64,000 nt of DNA from Phoenix dactylifera (lineage: Eukaryota > Streptophyta > Magnoliopsida > Arecales > Arecaceae), in assembly GCF_009389715.1 (NCBI RefSeq), contig NC_052409.1, forward strand, positions 4,391,775-4,455,774. The letters run 5' to 3'. The first letter of the stretch is position 1. Each line of letters begins with the position of its first letter. Below are positions 44,490 through 57,339 of the stretch, piece by piece. The translations under genes were made by a program, and so were the position numbers. Under the pieces are notes generated by a model that was given only the letters and a program-made list of their open reading frames with translations, was not told the origin of the DNA and searched no databases.

Positions 44490-47400
44490 CACAGAGACAC
44501 ACACACATAATGGTGGGAGCACCACCAATTGGAAATACTTTGGCCAAACTCCAAAACACTCCCTAAGGAAGGTCTAAACCAAGGGCCTCTTCCACTTGGG
44601 AGGAGGGATGCAACTCCTACACTATAGCCCAGTTTGCGGTTCTGTCGTAGCTATCCTCATGTATGAAGCTGTTTAATAAGGAAATAGTCTCTTTTATTAA
44701 AAAAATATATATATAGTTTTCATCTCATGGTCTGAATGTGAAGTATGCTTTAACTTTTATCTGCAATATCTTTTTTCTGCTTCTTTTTGCCACTGAGTAG
44801 TTTACAAGTGGATGGAGCACTCATGATTTTCGATCCTTTTTTTGTGCTTTCTATTACTAAATTGCATAGAACACTTCTAAAGTTGAAGCTCTGGGTAAAC
44901 AATGTTCAATCTTTATTTATATATTTCAAAATCTTGGATATTTGCTGCTGTTTTTTTTTTTTACTCTTAAATGGTTTTGATGGTTATTTTATATTAATTC
45001 AGGTTTTCCTCTCGCAACAATATCACTGGCCTGTGCCAGTCATCTCAGTTAAAAGCTGGAGATTTCTCATACAACTTTTTTGTTGGAAAAATACCACCAT
45101 GCTTGAAGTATCTTCCAAGGTTGAATTACTTGCATCTTAAAGCATTTCTTCAATATGTTTCAGCTGAACCTCATCAGCCTTCTTTGTATCTATCTACAGG
45201 TCAAGCTTCCAAGGAAACTGCTTTCAGGATGGCTACTCTGTCTTGCAGCGGTCTTCTCAACTTTGTCGTGGTACCTCAACCCTTTTCAGAGCGCATAATT
45301 TTAGCTTGTGTTACCTCGCTAGCATGTTTAACTACCGGTACAAGAATTAATGAAATAAGCAGTTTGCAACCATAAATGCTCGTGAGGTCATGCAACATAG
45401 ATAGCAGATCAGAGAAGGAATCTGTATGATTTTGACATAAATTAGAGGTCATACTAATCCTACATAGTAAAAATTGTTTCCATTTCTCGTGTATTAGTAC
45501 TTTATAAATGTTTATTTACTTAAATTATCACTGCATGTCTATATTGCATCCCTTGAACTTCTTGTCTAGATTTTTGCATATTAGTTTCATTTCACGAATT
45601 ACCTTTTCTTCCTTTGGGTTGGTTCCTTTTAGGGCATGTTTGGTTGGGGCCTGTTGGACTCTGGAATGGGAATGGGAACGAGTGACTCCCATTCCAGCCA
45701 TTTGGTTGGAGGGAGTACCATTCCCATTTCTATTCCTGAGGGAGTGGGGATGCCCCAATCTCCCAAAATCCAATCCTTATTCTTCCCTAGTATTCAAAGC
45801 TGATTTTGATTCCGGTCACGAACCAAATGCATTGGGGGATACGGCCATTCCACTTCCCATTCCAATTGATTCCGATTCTGGTCACGAACCATAGATTCCC
45901 TTAAAGTCTTACACATTCTATAATCCGTATAAATGCAATCAATCTTCCCTATAGTTTCACTGGTGTGAAGTGTATAATTTGATGAACCAGCTTGTAATTG
46001 GAAGGTATTGGTTAGAATGACAATTAAATGGTCTTAGCAATTTCTAGACGACCGAACAGAACTTGATCAGGTCTATCTGTAGAACTCTTCTTTTAGATGA
46101 TTAATGTTCATATTGTTGTCATAATATTTTCACTTGTCATGCTTGATTAATGATCAATCATTGGATGCTCTACTTTAATGACTTGATGCATCATTACATT
46201 GGTTGAAATAATATGTTTAAGCATACGTAAACCCTAGTTCATGCATTTTACCCATTGAATACTCTAACCTACAGCTGCATTCCATAAAACTTATATCCAT
46301 GAAAAGCAGACCAGCACTTTATATCTTCTTTTTAAAAGTTTTAGGGTTAAGGCAACATTATCATTAATAAATTACAGTCTTGACATTCAATTTACAAATG
46401 TTAAAGGATTAATATGTCATTATATCTTAACTTGATCTGCTTCTGTGTTGGTTGGTTAGCCATCATCTGCATTTTATGTATTCCAATAGTATAGGGGCAC
46501 ATGCCAATTACACCTCTTCATCCTTTTTCTGTCACAGTCCTTTCTATAAATGTGAAGATTATCTCTGATTCAGTCACTAAGAAGTTGAATATTGGATATC
46601 TAAATTTTTGCATCTGCATGCACAAAGGGGAAGCTTGCTGCAAGCTCAATTGAAAAAGAAGATGAGAGCAAAAATGATACCACATGGCTATGGAGATCAG
46701 CAGCTGTTGTTTTTAGACTGTGATGTAATAATATGAAACGAGATTCTTTTATATGATATTCCTTCTTTTTTTTTCTAAATTCTCTTTGAAGCAAATGTTG
46801 ATTCAATCATCGTACTCTTCCATTATTTGGTAGATATGAAACATCAATTAAAATTAACTCATGGATTCTGTATATTAGTTCCTCAATATGTTCTGTTTTA
46901 AATGTTTCTGAAATTATAATCTAGTTTGTTTGCTATGTAGGTGGTTCTGCAAAAAGCCAGGGGGTAGCCAGAGAAACATCTAAACAGTATCATGAGGGCA
47001 ACAAACATCAAAATCTGCAGCAACCAGTATGGCTTCTGATTTTGGAAATTACTACGGGAGTTCTCGTGGTAGTTTTCCTCACAACTGGTGCTGTGACTGC
47101 TGTAAAAAGTTGTAAACTAAAAACGTCTGTCAAAATCCCTTGGACAAGAACCATGACATGGAAAGATGAGATAGCAATATCAATAGGTTAGTGCTAAGAT
47201 TAGCTTTTTTGACTTTTCATCAACTGTAGGGCTGCATTGTGCGATCTGCAATAATCAAAGGTAGTGACAGTCTTTATTGGATGTTTCTGCAAACAGATAA
47301 TGAAATGCTGAAAAATGTGTCAAGGTTAACAAGGCAGGAACTGGAAGTTGCTTGTGAAGATTTCAGCAACATAATTGGCTCTTCTCCAGACAGTATAGTC

Positions 47401-50327
47401 TATAAGGGCACCATGAAGGATGGACCAGAAATTGCTGTCATATCATTATGCATCTCAAAAGATCAGTGGACAGGCTACCTCGAATTTTTCTTTCAGTCTA
47501 AGGTATTTAGTTTTTGCAAGATCAACATCAGTTTACAGGAAATGTTCTGCTAGAATACTGAGACAGAATGGTAAGGATTTCAGGTTGTGGATTTGGCACG
47601 GTTAAATCATGAGACCACAGCAAAGTTACTGGGCTATTGCAAAGAGAGTGATCCATTTTCAAGGATGCTTGTTTTTGAATATGCATCTAATGGGACACTG
47701 TATGAGCACCTTCATTGTGAGTCAAAAAGTCTTTATTTTCACTAATGATGATCGCACAGATTTACTTGCTTTGGGATTTCAAATATACATGTTACTTTTT
47801 CATTTTAGATGGTGATGGATGCCAATTATCCTGGCTTAGACGGATGAAAATAGCAATTGGAGTTGCTCGTGGACTTAAGTATCTACACACAGAGTTGCAG
47901 CCTCCTTTTCCTATACCTGAATTGAACTCAACTGCAGTATATCTAACTGAAGATTTTTCTCCAAAGGTATGGGCCAATACGTATATTGAAAACATTGTAT
48001 CGTCTATCTCTTTGATATTTTCGAAGTTACAGAAAAAAATAGTAAAATCAGTATTTTAAAAGGTAACTAGGTGAAGAAGAAATTGTCTTTGATTTCTTCC
48101 TAATATGTTATCATATTCACCTTGAATCCACTACTGTTTTTTCTGGGCCTCTTACTATGTTGCTTCTGAAACCCATGAGAGAATTGTGCCAGATTTTTTT
48201 TTCCATCTGGCACCAATTACCTACAGATATGTTTGTTCCTATAATGGTTACCATGTGCAACAGATTTATTTGGAATTAACGAACTGTAGCTTTTCTTTTT
48301 TCCTCCACAATCCTATATGCACTGCTCTATAATTAATTAAATATGACTTCCGAAGTGTTCAGTTGAAGGCCATACGTGACTGCATTGCAAATGCAAGTTC
48401 TTTTTAATTTTGGAGAACAAACATTTTGAAGTTTTGTTACAGACCCTTTCAGTTTAAGAACTGGTTGGAAAAATAAGCATTTACGAGCACAGTGAGGCAA
48501 CACATGGCAAAACGTATTGATGAAAAAGTTTCACAAAACCAATGTTAGAGGGAACAAGTATTGTTGTTGATACTAAAAAAATTTAAAAAAAGATATTGTT
48601 GCTTTTGTTCAGGCCTTTTTGGGTAAGATTTTAGGTTCATGCTTTACTCACTCATGCTGCTGCTGCATCACTTTTTGCAGGTATATATTATCTGTAGTAT
48701 AAGAGACTCTATGTCCCCTAATCTGAGTGCTTTAATCTTTACACTTAATGCCCTCCCACTTTTCTAGTACTGGACTATTTATTTTCCTCTATTGAAGAGT
48801 AACTTCAGAAGATACCTGGTACCTGCTTTTTGCTACTGACTTCGATCTGTTAGATTGATGGCTTGTGTCTGAGCTATTTTGCAGTGTGCTCAGTCATAAG
48901 ATTGTAATGAATGCAGTTTCTGCCCCTGGCCTGAGTGGCTATTTTTGTTCCTATTTCATGTGCTTTGTTGATGTACTTTGTCTTGTATGGGTACCCGGCT
49001 TTGGTATTCTCCTTTGTAACTAAATTCTTTATTCACAGCAAAAAAACGAAGTAGAAAATCTAACCACATGTTCACATATGCAGTTGGTTGATTTTGAGAG
49101 CTGGAAAATGATATTCTCAAAATCTGGAAAGAATTCTGGTTACATCACCGGTGGTGGTTCTTTTCATGGATATGTGGATTCATTAGAGCAACTGAATATG
49201 GATGTCCAGGGCAACACACATGCTTTTGGAGTGCTTTTACTGGAACTAATCAGCGGAAGACCTCGATTTTGCAAAGATAGAGGTTATTTGGTGGATTGGG
49301 TAAGGCATCCATCCATTTATGCCATTACCCTTTGGACATTGACCCAGGATCATGTTTGTCGTCTTTATTATGAAGATTAATTAGTCTTTTTGCAAAAAGA
49401 GACTAGAGGCACATGTTCTCTTCACTGCTTATGCATCCTGAGAGGATAGTTATCGTGTCTTATGGATCGATTCTTTTGTCCGTTAAAGGTCTAGTAGCTG
49501 CACCTTAGATCCAAGGGCCAAGCGGACTTGGTACAAGTACTATCTACTCTTCGGTATTTTATAATATATCATACCAGCAAGTCCAGTGAAAAACATAAGC
49601 TAATGTCTCTGGAACTTGGTGGCAATAGTTACATGTATTATCCTTTGCATGAATTGGAGCTCAGTTTTTTTAGATGCTTTAGTTAAGCATACCCGTGGAA
49701 TAGAACTGATCATGGGCTGGGCCTTGGGCCTAAACTTTTTGTTTTTAGTCGGGAATTTGACATTTTCTATGCCCAAGCCTGGCCCATAATCAGCTCTACT
49801 ACGGAATAGATAGCTTGCTCAGTAACTTAATACCATTGGGTCCTTGCTGTCTTTTTCCTTCAAAAAAGCAATGGTTACTGCCCATTCAAGAAATAGAAAT
49901 CACTTTACACATAAAAAAAACAACTTAAGGTAGGTCAACTTTATTTGTTAGAATGCTATAATTTTTTTATTCCTACAGTCTGTGTATCCATTGACACAGA
50001 AGCCAGAGTCTGTTCGGTTCAATTTATCCACTGCTGCGTGAGAACACTCTACCATCTATAACATTATTCTTTTTCTTGCAGGCTTTGAAGTATCTTCAAA
50101 ATCCAGAAGAGAAAAGCAAGCTAATAGATCCTGAACTGGAAAATGTCAAGAGTGATGACATTGATGTAATATGCAGTGTGGTGAGCCTTTGCATTGAACC
50201 TGATCCTTCTAAGAGGCCGTCAATGCAAATAATAACTGCCATGCTGGAGAATGGAATTGACTTATCAGCAGCAGCCCTTCTCAAAGAGTCTCCTTTGGCT
50301 TGGGCAGAGCTAGCCTTATCCTCATAA
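41945..50327 (+). CDS. LRR receptor-like protein kinase (At1g63430/At5g41180 type), probable pseudokinase
   Basis: Thirteen exons: 41945-42038, 42548-42686, 43029-43100, 43179-43322, 43449-43589, 45003-45119, 45200-45270, 46941-47186, 47297-47502, 47584-47716, 47809-47966, 49084-49299 and 50082-50327. They give 660 residues with a closed frame, close to the 664 of At1g63430. A signal peptide (1 to about 24) precedes the LRR N-terminal domain (ALAAFKRAILEDP, DWNTLDGDPCNWTGV). Three to four LRRs follow (LRNNSFLGTIPKQIGMLKSL and so on), then a Cys-containing juxtamembrane part, a transmembrane helix (about 290-315) and a kinase-like domain (about 350-640). The kinase domain lacks key residues. 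The VAVK lysine is I390 (EIAVIS). The HRD region reads I490-P-E (FPIPELNS). DFG reads D510-F-E. This degeneracy is typical of the subfamily, so it probably signals as a scaffold and not as an active enzyme. Two ATGs are adjacent at the start (41945 and 41948). Confidence 0.92.
44421..44502. repeat. C-run and CT/CA microsatellite in intron 5 of the receptor kinase
   Basis: CCTCCCTCCCC is followed by about 18 C (44441-44458), (CT)n (44459-44477) and (CA)n (44478-44489). It lies in the 1.4-kb intron between exons 5 and 6. Confidence 0.9.
45631..45901. mobile_element. Candidate MITE or non-autonomous element in intron 7 of the receptor kinase
   Basis: A 270-bp block, GC-richer than the intron around it, is built from 'ggaatgggaatg', 'attccattccc' and 'tttggttggagg' units with internal inverted repeats. 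It begins AGGGCATGTTTGGTTGG, and its end, reverse-complemented, begins AGGGAATCTATGGTTCGTG, so the ends are imperfect inverted repeats. Elements of this composition are common in plant introns. No target-site duplication was found. Confidence 0.45.
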
Positions 50328-50621
50328 TCATAGATCATCCACACTGTAAATTGATAACATACACATGAAATATCTTGTTTCACATTCTTTTGATGTTTTC
50401 ATATCTTTTAGTCCTTGTTTACAGCAGTTGCTTGCATTCTGAAGCTGCAGAGGTGCATACAGGAAAGTGCCGGCTTTTATTGTATACTTTTGATTGTTTA
50501 GTTAACCAGTCAAACTATTCACCTTATGAAAGCCAAGGAGCTGTTTTCTGGATTCTTGCCAGTCCATTTGAATGTTATGAAATAAGTTGTCTGCTGTTTG
50601 TTTGTGCTATAAATATAGAAA
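50328..50621. other. 3' UTR of the receptor kinase
   Basis: Follows the TAA at 50325-50327. It is partly repeated in the degenerate duplicate downstream. Confidence 0.5.
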
Positions 50622-51090
50622 CTGAAGGTGGCTGAAAAGATAGGCAAGCTAGTATGTTCTAAACTGAAAAATGTCAAGCTCCGAAGACTGTGTTGTAATA
50701 TGCTGTGGCGAGTCTCTGTGTCAAACCTGATACCCCAAAAGGCCACTCATGCAAACAATGTTTATGGAAAACTTAACTTCGCTGCGGCTTCCCTTTTCAA
50801 GGAGCCTCTTTTATCATAGGCATTGTTAGTTTTATTATTGTAACTATTAGCTTGCACGCTGCAAGCTTCATAACTTGCACATGAAAGACTTTTTTCACCT
50901 ATTAAACCTGTTTTCTCTTTGTTGTAAAACTATTTTTTTGCAGTGTGAAACCATAGAGATGCATGCATGGGGACCTGGATTTTTATTGTATCCATTTGAT
51001 TATTTGCTGGCCTTTGAAAAGCATTTAAATAATTTTAGAGGGCAATTCTTAATAAGATACGGGTGGCTGTCTGTGCTTCCTATGTATGAA
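50622..51090 (+). pseudogene. Degenerate tandem duplicate of the receptor kinase last exon and 3' UTR
   Basis: The segment 50622-50817 aligns with exon 13 (50082-50327). Shared pieces include GAAAAG..AGGCAAGCTA, AACTGAAAAATGTCAAG, a counterpart of TGTGGTGAGCCTTTGC (CTGTGGCGAGTCTCTGTG), AAGAGGCC/AAAAGGCC, ATGCAAA and AAGGAGCCTCTTTTA. Frame and stop are not kept. The following 50818-51090 aligns with the 3' UTR (CACATGAAA..., GAGATGCAT/GAGGTGCAT, TTTTATTGTAT.C.TTTGATT). The unit is therefore about 500 bp and contains the terminal exon plus UTR. Confidence 0.68.
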
Positions 51091-51097
51091 TTCTTCT

Positions 51098-51104
<7 letters not shown>

Positions 51105-51133
<29 letters not shown>
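51105..51133. repeat. Poly(A) run
   Basis: A run of 29 A directly downstream of the exon duplicate. It has no recognisable retroelement body to its left, other than the duplicated UTR. Confidence 0.95.
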
Positions 51134-51135
<2 letters not shown>

Positions 51136-54013
51136 TTACATGTGAAAGGTAGAAAAAAACAATGTAATTACTGAGATTGGAGGCGTGCTTTATGCTCAGA
51201 AGTGAATGATAAACTTTTCTTTGGAAATTATGAGACAGAAATGCTATGTTATCTAGTGCAAAGCTCCAGAATCACCTTATCCAATAATTTCCACCTAGCT
51301 GAGAATGTAAGCTAGATGACTCATCTTGACCATTTAGTGGATCTAAAAACCTGATTTATCAACCTAGGATTGGAGAGACAGAAACTAATGTTAATGTTGC
51401 ATTATTTAAATATACCAACAATAAAATCAAGATTAACTGAATCTTTACAATTAGCGGCAACAGACTGTTGTTTCAGTCATAAAAATTCACGCATTTAACT
51501 AATTCTTCAGCCCAATAATCTTATTTTATACTGAACAAATGAGATGGGAAATAACACTTTCATTTTATCATACAAGTCATGAGATCATCTTCCCAAAATA
51601 AGAATGTATTCAAAATATATTCAAAAATAAGATTCTAGAAGTGTTACGACATACAGGAAGAATAATGAAACAAAAACAAAAAAGAGAAAAGAATAAAAGC
51701 ACGCAATATTTATGTGGTTTTATCAATTAACCTATGTCTACTACGGGAAAAAATGGTGTAAAAGTTTTACTATAGAAAGCTGGAGATTATAGAGTAATAA
51801 GATATTCTTACAGATTTTAGCTCTCAATACACCCAATCTTTAAAACACTCAATTACTCTCTTTTTTTTAAGATTACAATAGATATATATAATAGAGTAAG
51901 TTGATTTGAACTCAAATTGGTATCCTGTAATAATCAAGTTAGGCTTTTTTTTTTTTTTTTTTGTCATTCTAGAGCTTGTAAACTTAGGATATACTTAACA
52001 TAGAAGAAATCTAAATCCAATTACAAATCCAAGCACCCTAACAGGGTAAATCCATAAGCATTATTCAAATTTATCACTATCCATATTGCTTGCTAGCGTG
52101 GAAACTCCAGATTTTTTTTTTTAACCTAGTAACCTTTATGGTAATGAGCTGCCATAGATTAGGGTTGCTAGCATAAATGGATGGAGCAGTTCCTCGCATA
52201 AGTAGGGCTATAACTTTCGGGTGGCAGCTTTGGCTCAAGATTGAATAGGTTGGTTAGGGTTGTAAGGATCAACTCAACCTAATATGTGTATTAAATAGGA
52301 CGAATTTAGGTTCAAAGTTTGAACTCACTTAATCTATTTTGATTCATTTAATAGTTGGATCTAGTCATAATTGGACTCGTTTAACTTGATTCGACCCATT
52401 AATAAACTGGTCATATAGGCCAGGCTTGACAGTTATTTGACCTAACTTGTTCCCATCTTATTCCATATCCGATCCAACTGCCACCCTAGGGGAGTTGGGG
52501 CCATGTGAACCCTATAATACCTTTGCTTTCTTTGCAAGCACGAGAAGTCTTGATGGACACGCACATACCATCGAACAGCTAAGAGGCTTTGATGCTCCTT
52601 CATGAACACATTCACCCCTCGCATGAAAGAAAAGCTTCGGTAAAACCTTTTCATGCAAACTGGTTACTTTGCTTACCCGTATCGCAAATGCATCACTATT
52701 AATTTACAATACATTTCGATGCATCGCGGTGCCGTGGCTTTTGGTTCTTCGTAACTCCAGTCCATAATAAAGTCGTATTTGGACCAGCCCGAGAATTCGT
52801 ATTGGCAGGTGCTTTGAGGTCACTGGTATTGGATGCGCCTTTCTTTGGTCTTTTGCCCCTCCCACTACCATCTCCTCACGAGTAAAGGACACGACAAAGA
52901 AGAGATCAGACCACCGCGGTGGGATCCTTCCACCGGACCGGAGAAGTAAAGCTGAGAGCATCATCCATGCCGTGATAAAGTTGAGAAGCCGATGAAGCTT
53001 GAAGTGGAACGGAACGAAAGCGAGGCATGTGGGGGGGAGAAAAAGGTCTTAACAATTATTTAATGCTAAACGGCTCATATTTGTAGCTTGAAATAGATTA
53101 AATCATGGATTAAAAAATCAGCATTTTTACTTCAAAATTAGCCCAAATCCTACAACAAAATTCGCCCATACAAACCCAATTTTTCAATCACAGCCTTGGT
53201 GTTGTACCTTGCCGAAAAGTTGCCCGTTGCAAACTCATGCCGGGTGCGAATTGCTGGGGAGACTCGACCATAGTGATCAAGTAGGTTCGGAGTAGGAGAT
53301 GCGCGGCTGAGAGGAGGCTGCTATTTTACGACATCCGCCGACTACTAGAGGAGTATGACTCATTCTGGCCACGCATGTTTATAGAGAAACAAACTCTGTT
53401 GCTGACTTGTTTCCTCTTTTGATGTTAATCACACTTAAGATTTTATCTAGAAAACCACTTATTTATATCGGAGCCTCCATGCAACTTTTTATTTTTTAAT
53501 TTTGTTGGCCTTATTTACATCTCTTTGGGTGTGATCCATCATTGTCCAAAATAATAATAAAAAGAAAGAAAGAGAAAGAAAGGAAGGAGGAGGGGGAGAA
53601 GATATAAGAAGAAAAGAAAGAAAAGGCGGGGGGGTTATGGAGCAACTAACTGCAAGTGGAATAGCAATCCTCTATCTATGTAATTTCTTTGAAAGAAGTG
53701 CTAAATCAGATAGATAGATCGACAACCATCAATCTCGTCGTGTGCTGTTGGGGATGAATCACTCATTTGTACGATTTTTATTTGTCCACATGGACCTAAA
53801 TCTTCGTGGATGTACAAGTCCAACTCAATTTAATAAAACCAAAATTCCTGAATAAGAGCGGGAGGGTTTGTTGGAATCTCCGTCGCCACCAAATACCATT
53901 TCAAAATTCAAATTCCCCCCTAAAACGAAACGCCCACTACCCTGCAGCCGTCAAGAAACCCCCATCCCGCTCCCCCTTCCACCCAAACGTCCGTCAAGAA
54001 CCGTCCACCTTCC
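51134..54013. other. Intergenic, no gene recognised
   Basis: AT-rich to about 52440, then mixed. Contains a purine-rich stretch (53550-53630) and the upstream region of the tubulin gene. No coding segment recognised. Confidence 0.45.
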
Positions 54014-54023
54014 CATTATATGA
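54014..54023 (+). promoter_or_regulatory. Candidate TATA box of beta-tubulin
   Basis: CATTATATGA lies about 125 bp before the ATG, in a C-rich leader region. The distance suits a TATA box with a 5' UTR of about 95 bases. Confidence 0.5.
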
Positions 54024-54146
54024 ACCCCTCCTTGCCTCTCGCTCCTCCACCGCTCCCTCCCAGATCTCTACCCTCTCCTCCCACCGCCATTGCCGACCTC
54101 CTCTCTTAGATCACTAGATCTCCTCCGCCGTCCGAACTACTTCAAG

Positions 54147-57100
54147 ATGAGGGAAATCCTCCACATCCAGGGCGGCCAGTGCGGCAACCAGATCGGGGCC
54201 AAGTTCTGGGAGGTGGTGTGCGCGGAGCACGGGATCGACGCCACCGGCAGCTACCACGGCGACTCGGATCTCCAGCTCGAGCGAGTCAATGTCTACTACA
54301 ACGAGGCGAGTTGCGGCCGCTTCGTGCCCCGGGCCGTCCTCATGGACCTGGAGCCCGGGACCATGGACAGCCTCCGATCTGGTCCCTACGGCCAGATCTT
54401 CCGGCCGGACAACTTCGTCTTCGGCCAGTCCGGGGCCGGGAACAACTGGGCCAAGGGCCACTACACCGAGGGCGCCGAGCTCATCGATGCCGTTCTCGAT
54501 GTGGTCCGGAAGGAGGCCGAGAACTGCGATTGCTTGCAAGGTGAGATTTCTTCACTCTCTTTATCGCTAATAATCTCGAATCTTTTATTTCTTTTGAGGT
54601 TCTATTAGCTTTTACTTGATTCTTTTCTGGGTTTTCTTGGAGTTGATTACTCCGTCTTGTATTTACATGTAGATTTGGTGCTTAGTTTATTTGTACTTGC
54701 TTTTCTGCTTAGATTATAACGCCCCTTGTCCGATCTGTTCTTCTTCCATGAATATTGTGTAAATCTTGAATTTTTTCTTGTTTGTGATGTTCATTACTTA
54801 CATTTTTTTTTTTGCCTCCGTTCAAATTCCTCGGGAGCCTCAAACTTTCAGTGATACTTCTAAATATGGTTGTATTTCATGCTGAGTGATTTACTAGTGT
54901 TGCAATCTTTTAGATTTTATTTACTTTCGTCATATATGTTTCTTATTTCAAGTCCCGAGCTTTGTATTTGGTTATTGACATCAGATATTTTAGTAGAGCT
55001 TTGATCTACATGACAGCGCGGAAGAAATTTTACACCAATGCTAGGCGACAGTGGATCACTATGCTAGTTTTGCAGTTATTTATGCGATTTGACTGCACAA
55101 TAATAAGTCCCAGCTGAATATTTCTTTTCTAATTTATGTGTCTTGTTCTTGTATTTATAGGACATTTATATTCTAGAAAACGTCGAGGTGTTATGCATCT
55201 GTTTCTCTCATTTTCTTTTAGCAAGCTATCGTTCTTCTAGGGCTGTAAATCTGAGCACTGTCATGAAAATAACTCAATGGGCAGCTCTTCCATTTCCGAG
55301 GTTGGCTTTGGTTTGATCCGCATATTTTTCTCTTCTGTGACAATTCATGTGAATATAGTGAGAATGTCTCTGCAGTTGCAAACCTGTGCTTTCTTGAATG
55401 CAGAATCTCTCATCTGAAACTCTATAGCTTTTTTTTTTTTTACCTTGCTGCACAAATGATTGCTCTATTTTCTGATTCAGCATCCAAAAAAAAATTATAT
55501 ATCTCATATGTCGATTGTCTCTGAATGCCCGTCGTGAAGTGCAATGACTTTTAGCATCAAGTGTCCTATAATATTCAGGATTTTGGTGGCTGTCATTTTT
55601 ACATATGAAGTGCGTGCATGTATTGTTTTTTTAATTTTTCAAGCGTAGGTGAAGGGAAGATATTTGCATATCAGTCAATTGATTTTGTGATTATATTAAA
55701 GAAAAAATTATTCATTTAACATGATAACTCTGATGCTTCCTTCATATGAGATGATGTGCTTTGGCTATGCAACAGGAGCCATTCTCAGAAGCTCCTGTTC
55801 TCATGCACATCGGGGTTGCTTTTAATCGACTGTTCTCATGTCTCTAGATTGAGTAATGCATGCAATCAATCCAGTCTTAAGATATTTTTTTATCCGGAAG
55901 ATCCTGAATTGGTAGCTCCTCATGTGTACCCTGCAGTACTGCAGGTTACTTAAAACTGTTCTGTCGCTTTGTTATATCTTCACCAAAGCTCTATTTATAC
56001 TAAAAAATATTTTATTATGCTCCTTTGCTTTTGTTAATTTGAGGTATGGCACTTTCTCCCCCTCTTACGTAGTCTTTATGATGCAGCAAACTATGCAAAA
56101 CGGCCTGTGTACTGATAAATTTGTTACTGGTTTACTGAAAAACTGCTAACGTGAGGATGCAACAACACTCTGCTGTTCTCCTTTATATATATTAATAGAA
56201 AAAACATCCTTTCAATTGAATTTGTTTCTCATATGTTCGATTGTATAGGACTTTTACTAATGCTTCATTCCATTTGACTTCTTTCAGGGTTTCAGGTGTG
56301 CCATTCATTGGGAGGTGGAACTGGGTCGGGCATGGGCACATTGCTCATATCTAAGATAAGAGAAGAGTACCCAGATCGCATGATGCTCACATTCTCTGTC
56401 TTCCCGTCTCCAAAGGTGTCGGACACGGTTGTCGAACCTTATAATGCCACACTGTCAGTCCACCAGTTGGTTGAAAATGCTGATGAGTGCATGGTCCTGG
56501 ATAACGAAGCTCTCTATGACATCTGCTTTCGCACACTTAAGCTTACCACCCCAAGTTGTATGTGCCATTTACTTGATCCCTTCTTCATGCATTTGAAAAT
56601 TGCATCATTTTGGGCTTCTTTTCAATTCCTAACCATGAGTTCTCGCTGAATGTCAGTTGGCGATCTCAACCACCTTATCTCGGCCACCATGAGCGGTGTC
56701 ACTTGCTGCCTCCGCTTCCCCGGGCAGCTCAACTCTGACCTCAGGAAGCTTGCAGTGAACCTTATTCCCTTCCCTCGTCTCCACTTCTTCATGGTGGGGT
56801 TCGCCCCTCTCACGTCTCGTGGGTCCCAGCAGTATCGGGCTCTCACTGTTCCCGAGCTTACCCAGCAGATGTGGGATTCCAAGAACATGATGTGTGCTGC
56901 GGATCCTCGCCATGGACGCTACCTCACTGCATCTGCAATGTTCCGTGGTAAGATGAGCACCAAGGAGGTGGATGAGCAGATGCTCAATGTTCAGAACAAG
57001 AATTCTTCCTATTTTGTGGAGTGGATTCCAAACAATGTCAAGTCGACGGTGTGCGACATCCCCCCAACTGGGCTGAAGATGGCATCCACATTCATTGGAA

Positions 57101-57339
57101 ACTCAACCTCAATCCAAGAGATGTTCCGCCGTGTCAGCGAGCAGTTCACTGCCATGTTCCGGAGGAAGGCTTTCTTGCATTGGTACACTGGAGAAGGGAT
57201 GGATGAGATGGAATTCACTGAGGCAGAGAGCAACATGAACGATTTGGTTTCGGAGTACCAGCAGTACCAGGATGCAACGGCTGATGAGGAGGGTGACTAT
57301 GAGGATGAAGAGGAGGAAGGTGCTTATGAGGAGGCTTAA
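54147..57339 (+). CDS. TUBB: Beta-tubulin
   Basis: Three exons: 54147-54540 (394 bp), 56288-56557 (270 bp) and 56657-57339 (683 bp), giving 448 residues. The exon sizes of 394 and 270 are the standard plant beta-tubulin structure. The protein starts MREI, the tetrapeptide used in co-translational tubulin mRNA autoregulation. It carries the GTP-binding loop GGGTGSG at 140-146, QCGNQIG near the start, and an acidic tail ([17 protein letters not shown]) that binds microtubule-associated proteins and motors. It forms the plus-end-exposed subunit of the alpha/beta heterodimer in microtubules. Exon 1 is strongly GC-rich and biased to C/G at third positions, whereas intron 1 (1.75 kb) is AT-rich. 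A small substitution ([10 protein letters not shown] instead of the usual NEASGGR) is the only oddity I noticed. All splice sites are GT-AG. Confidence 0.97.

Noticed and set aside
45103-45375. Open frame reading through receptor kinase exons 6 and 7
   Set aside because: It is out of frame with the conserved protein and ignores clear splice sites.
54114-54539. Long open frame of 141 codons on the minus strand opposite tubulin exon 1
   Set aside because: It is a by-product of GC-rich codon bias on the coding strand and has no domain.
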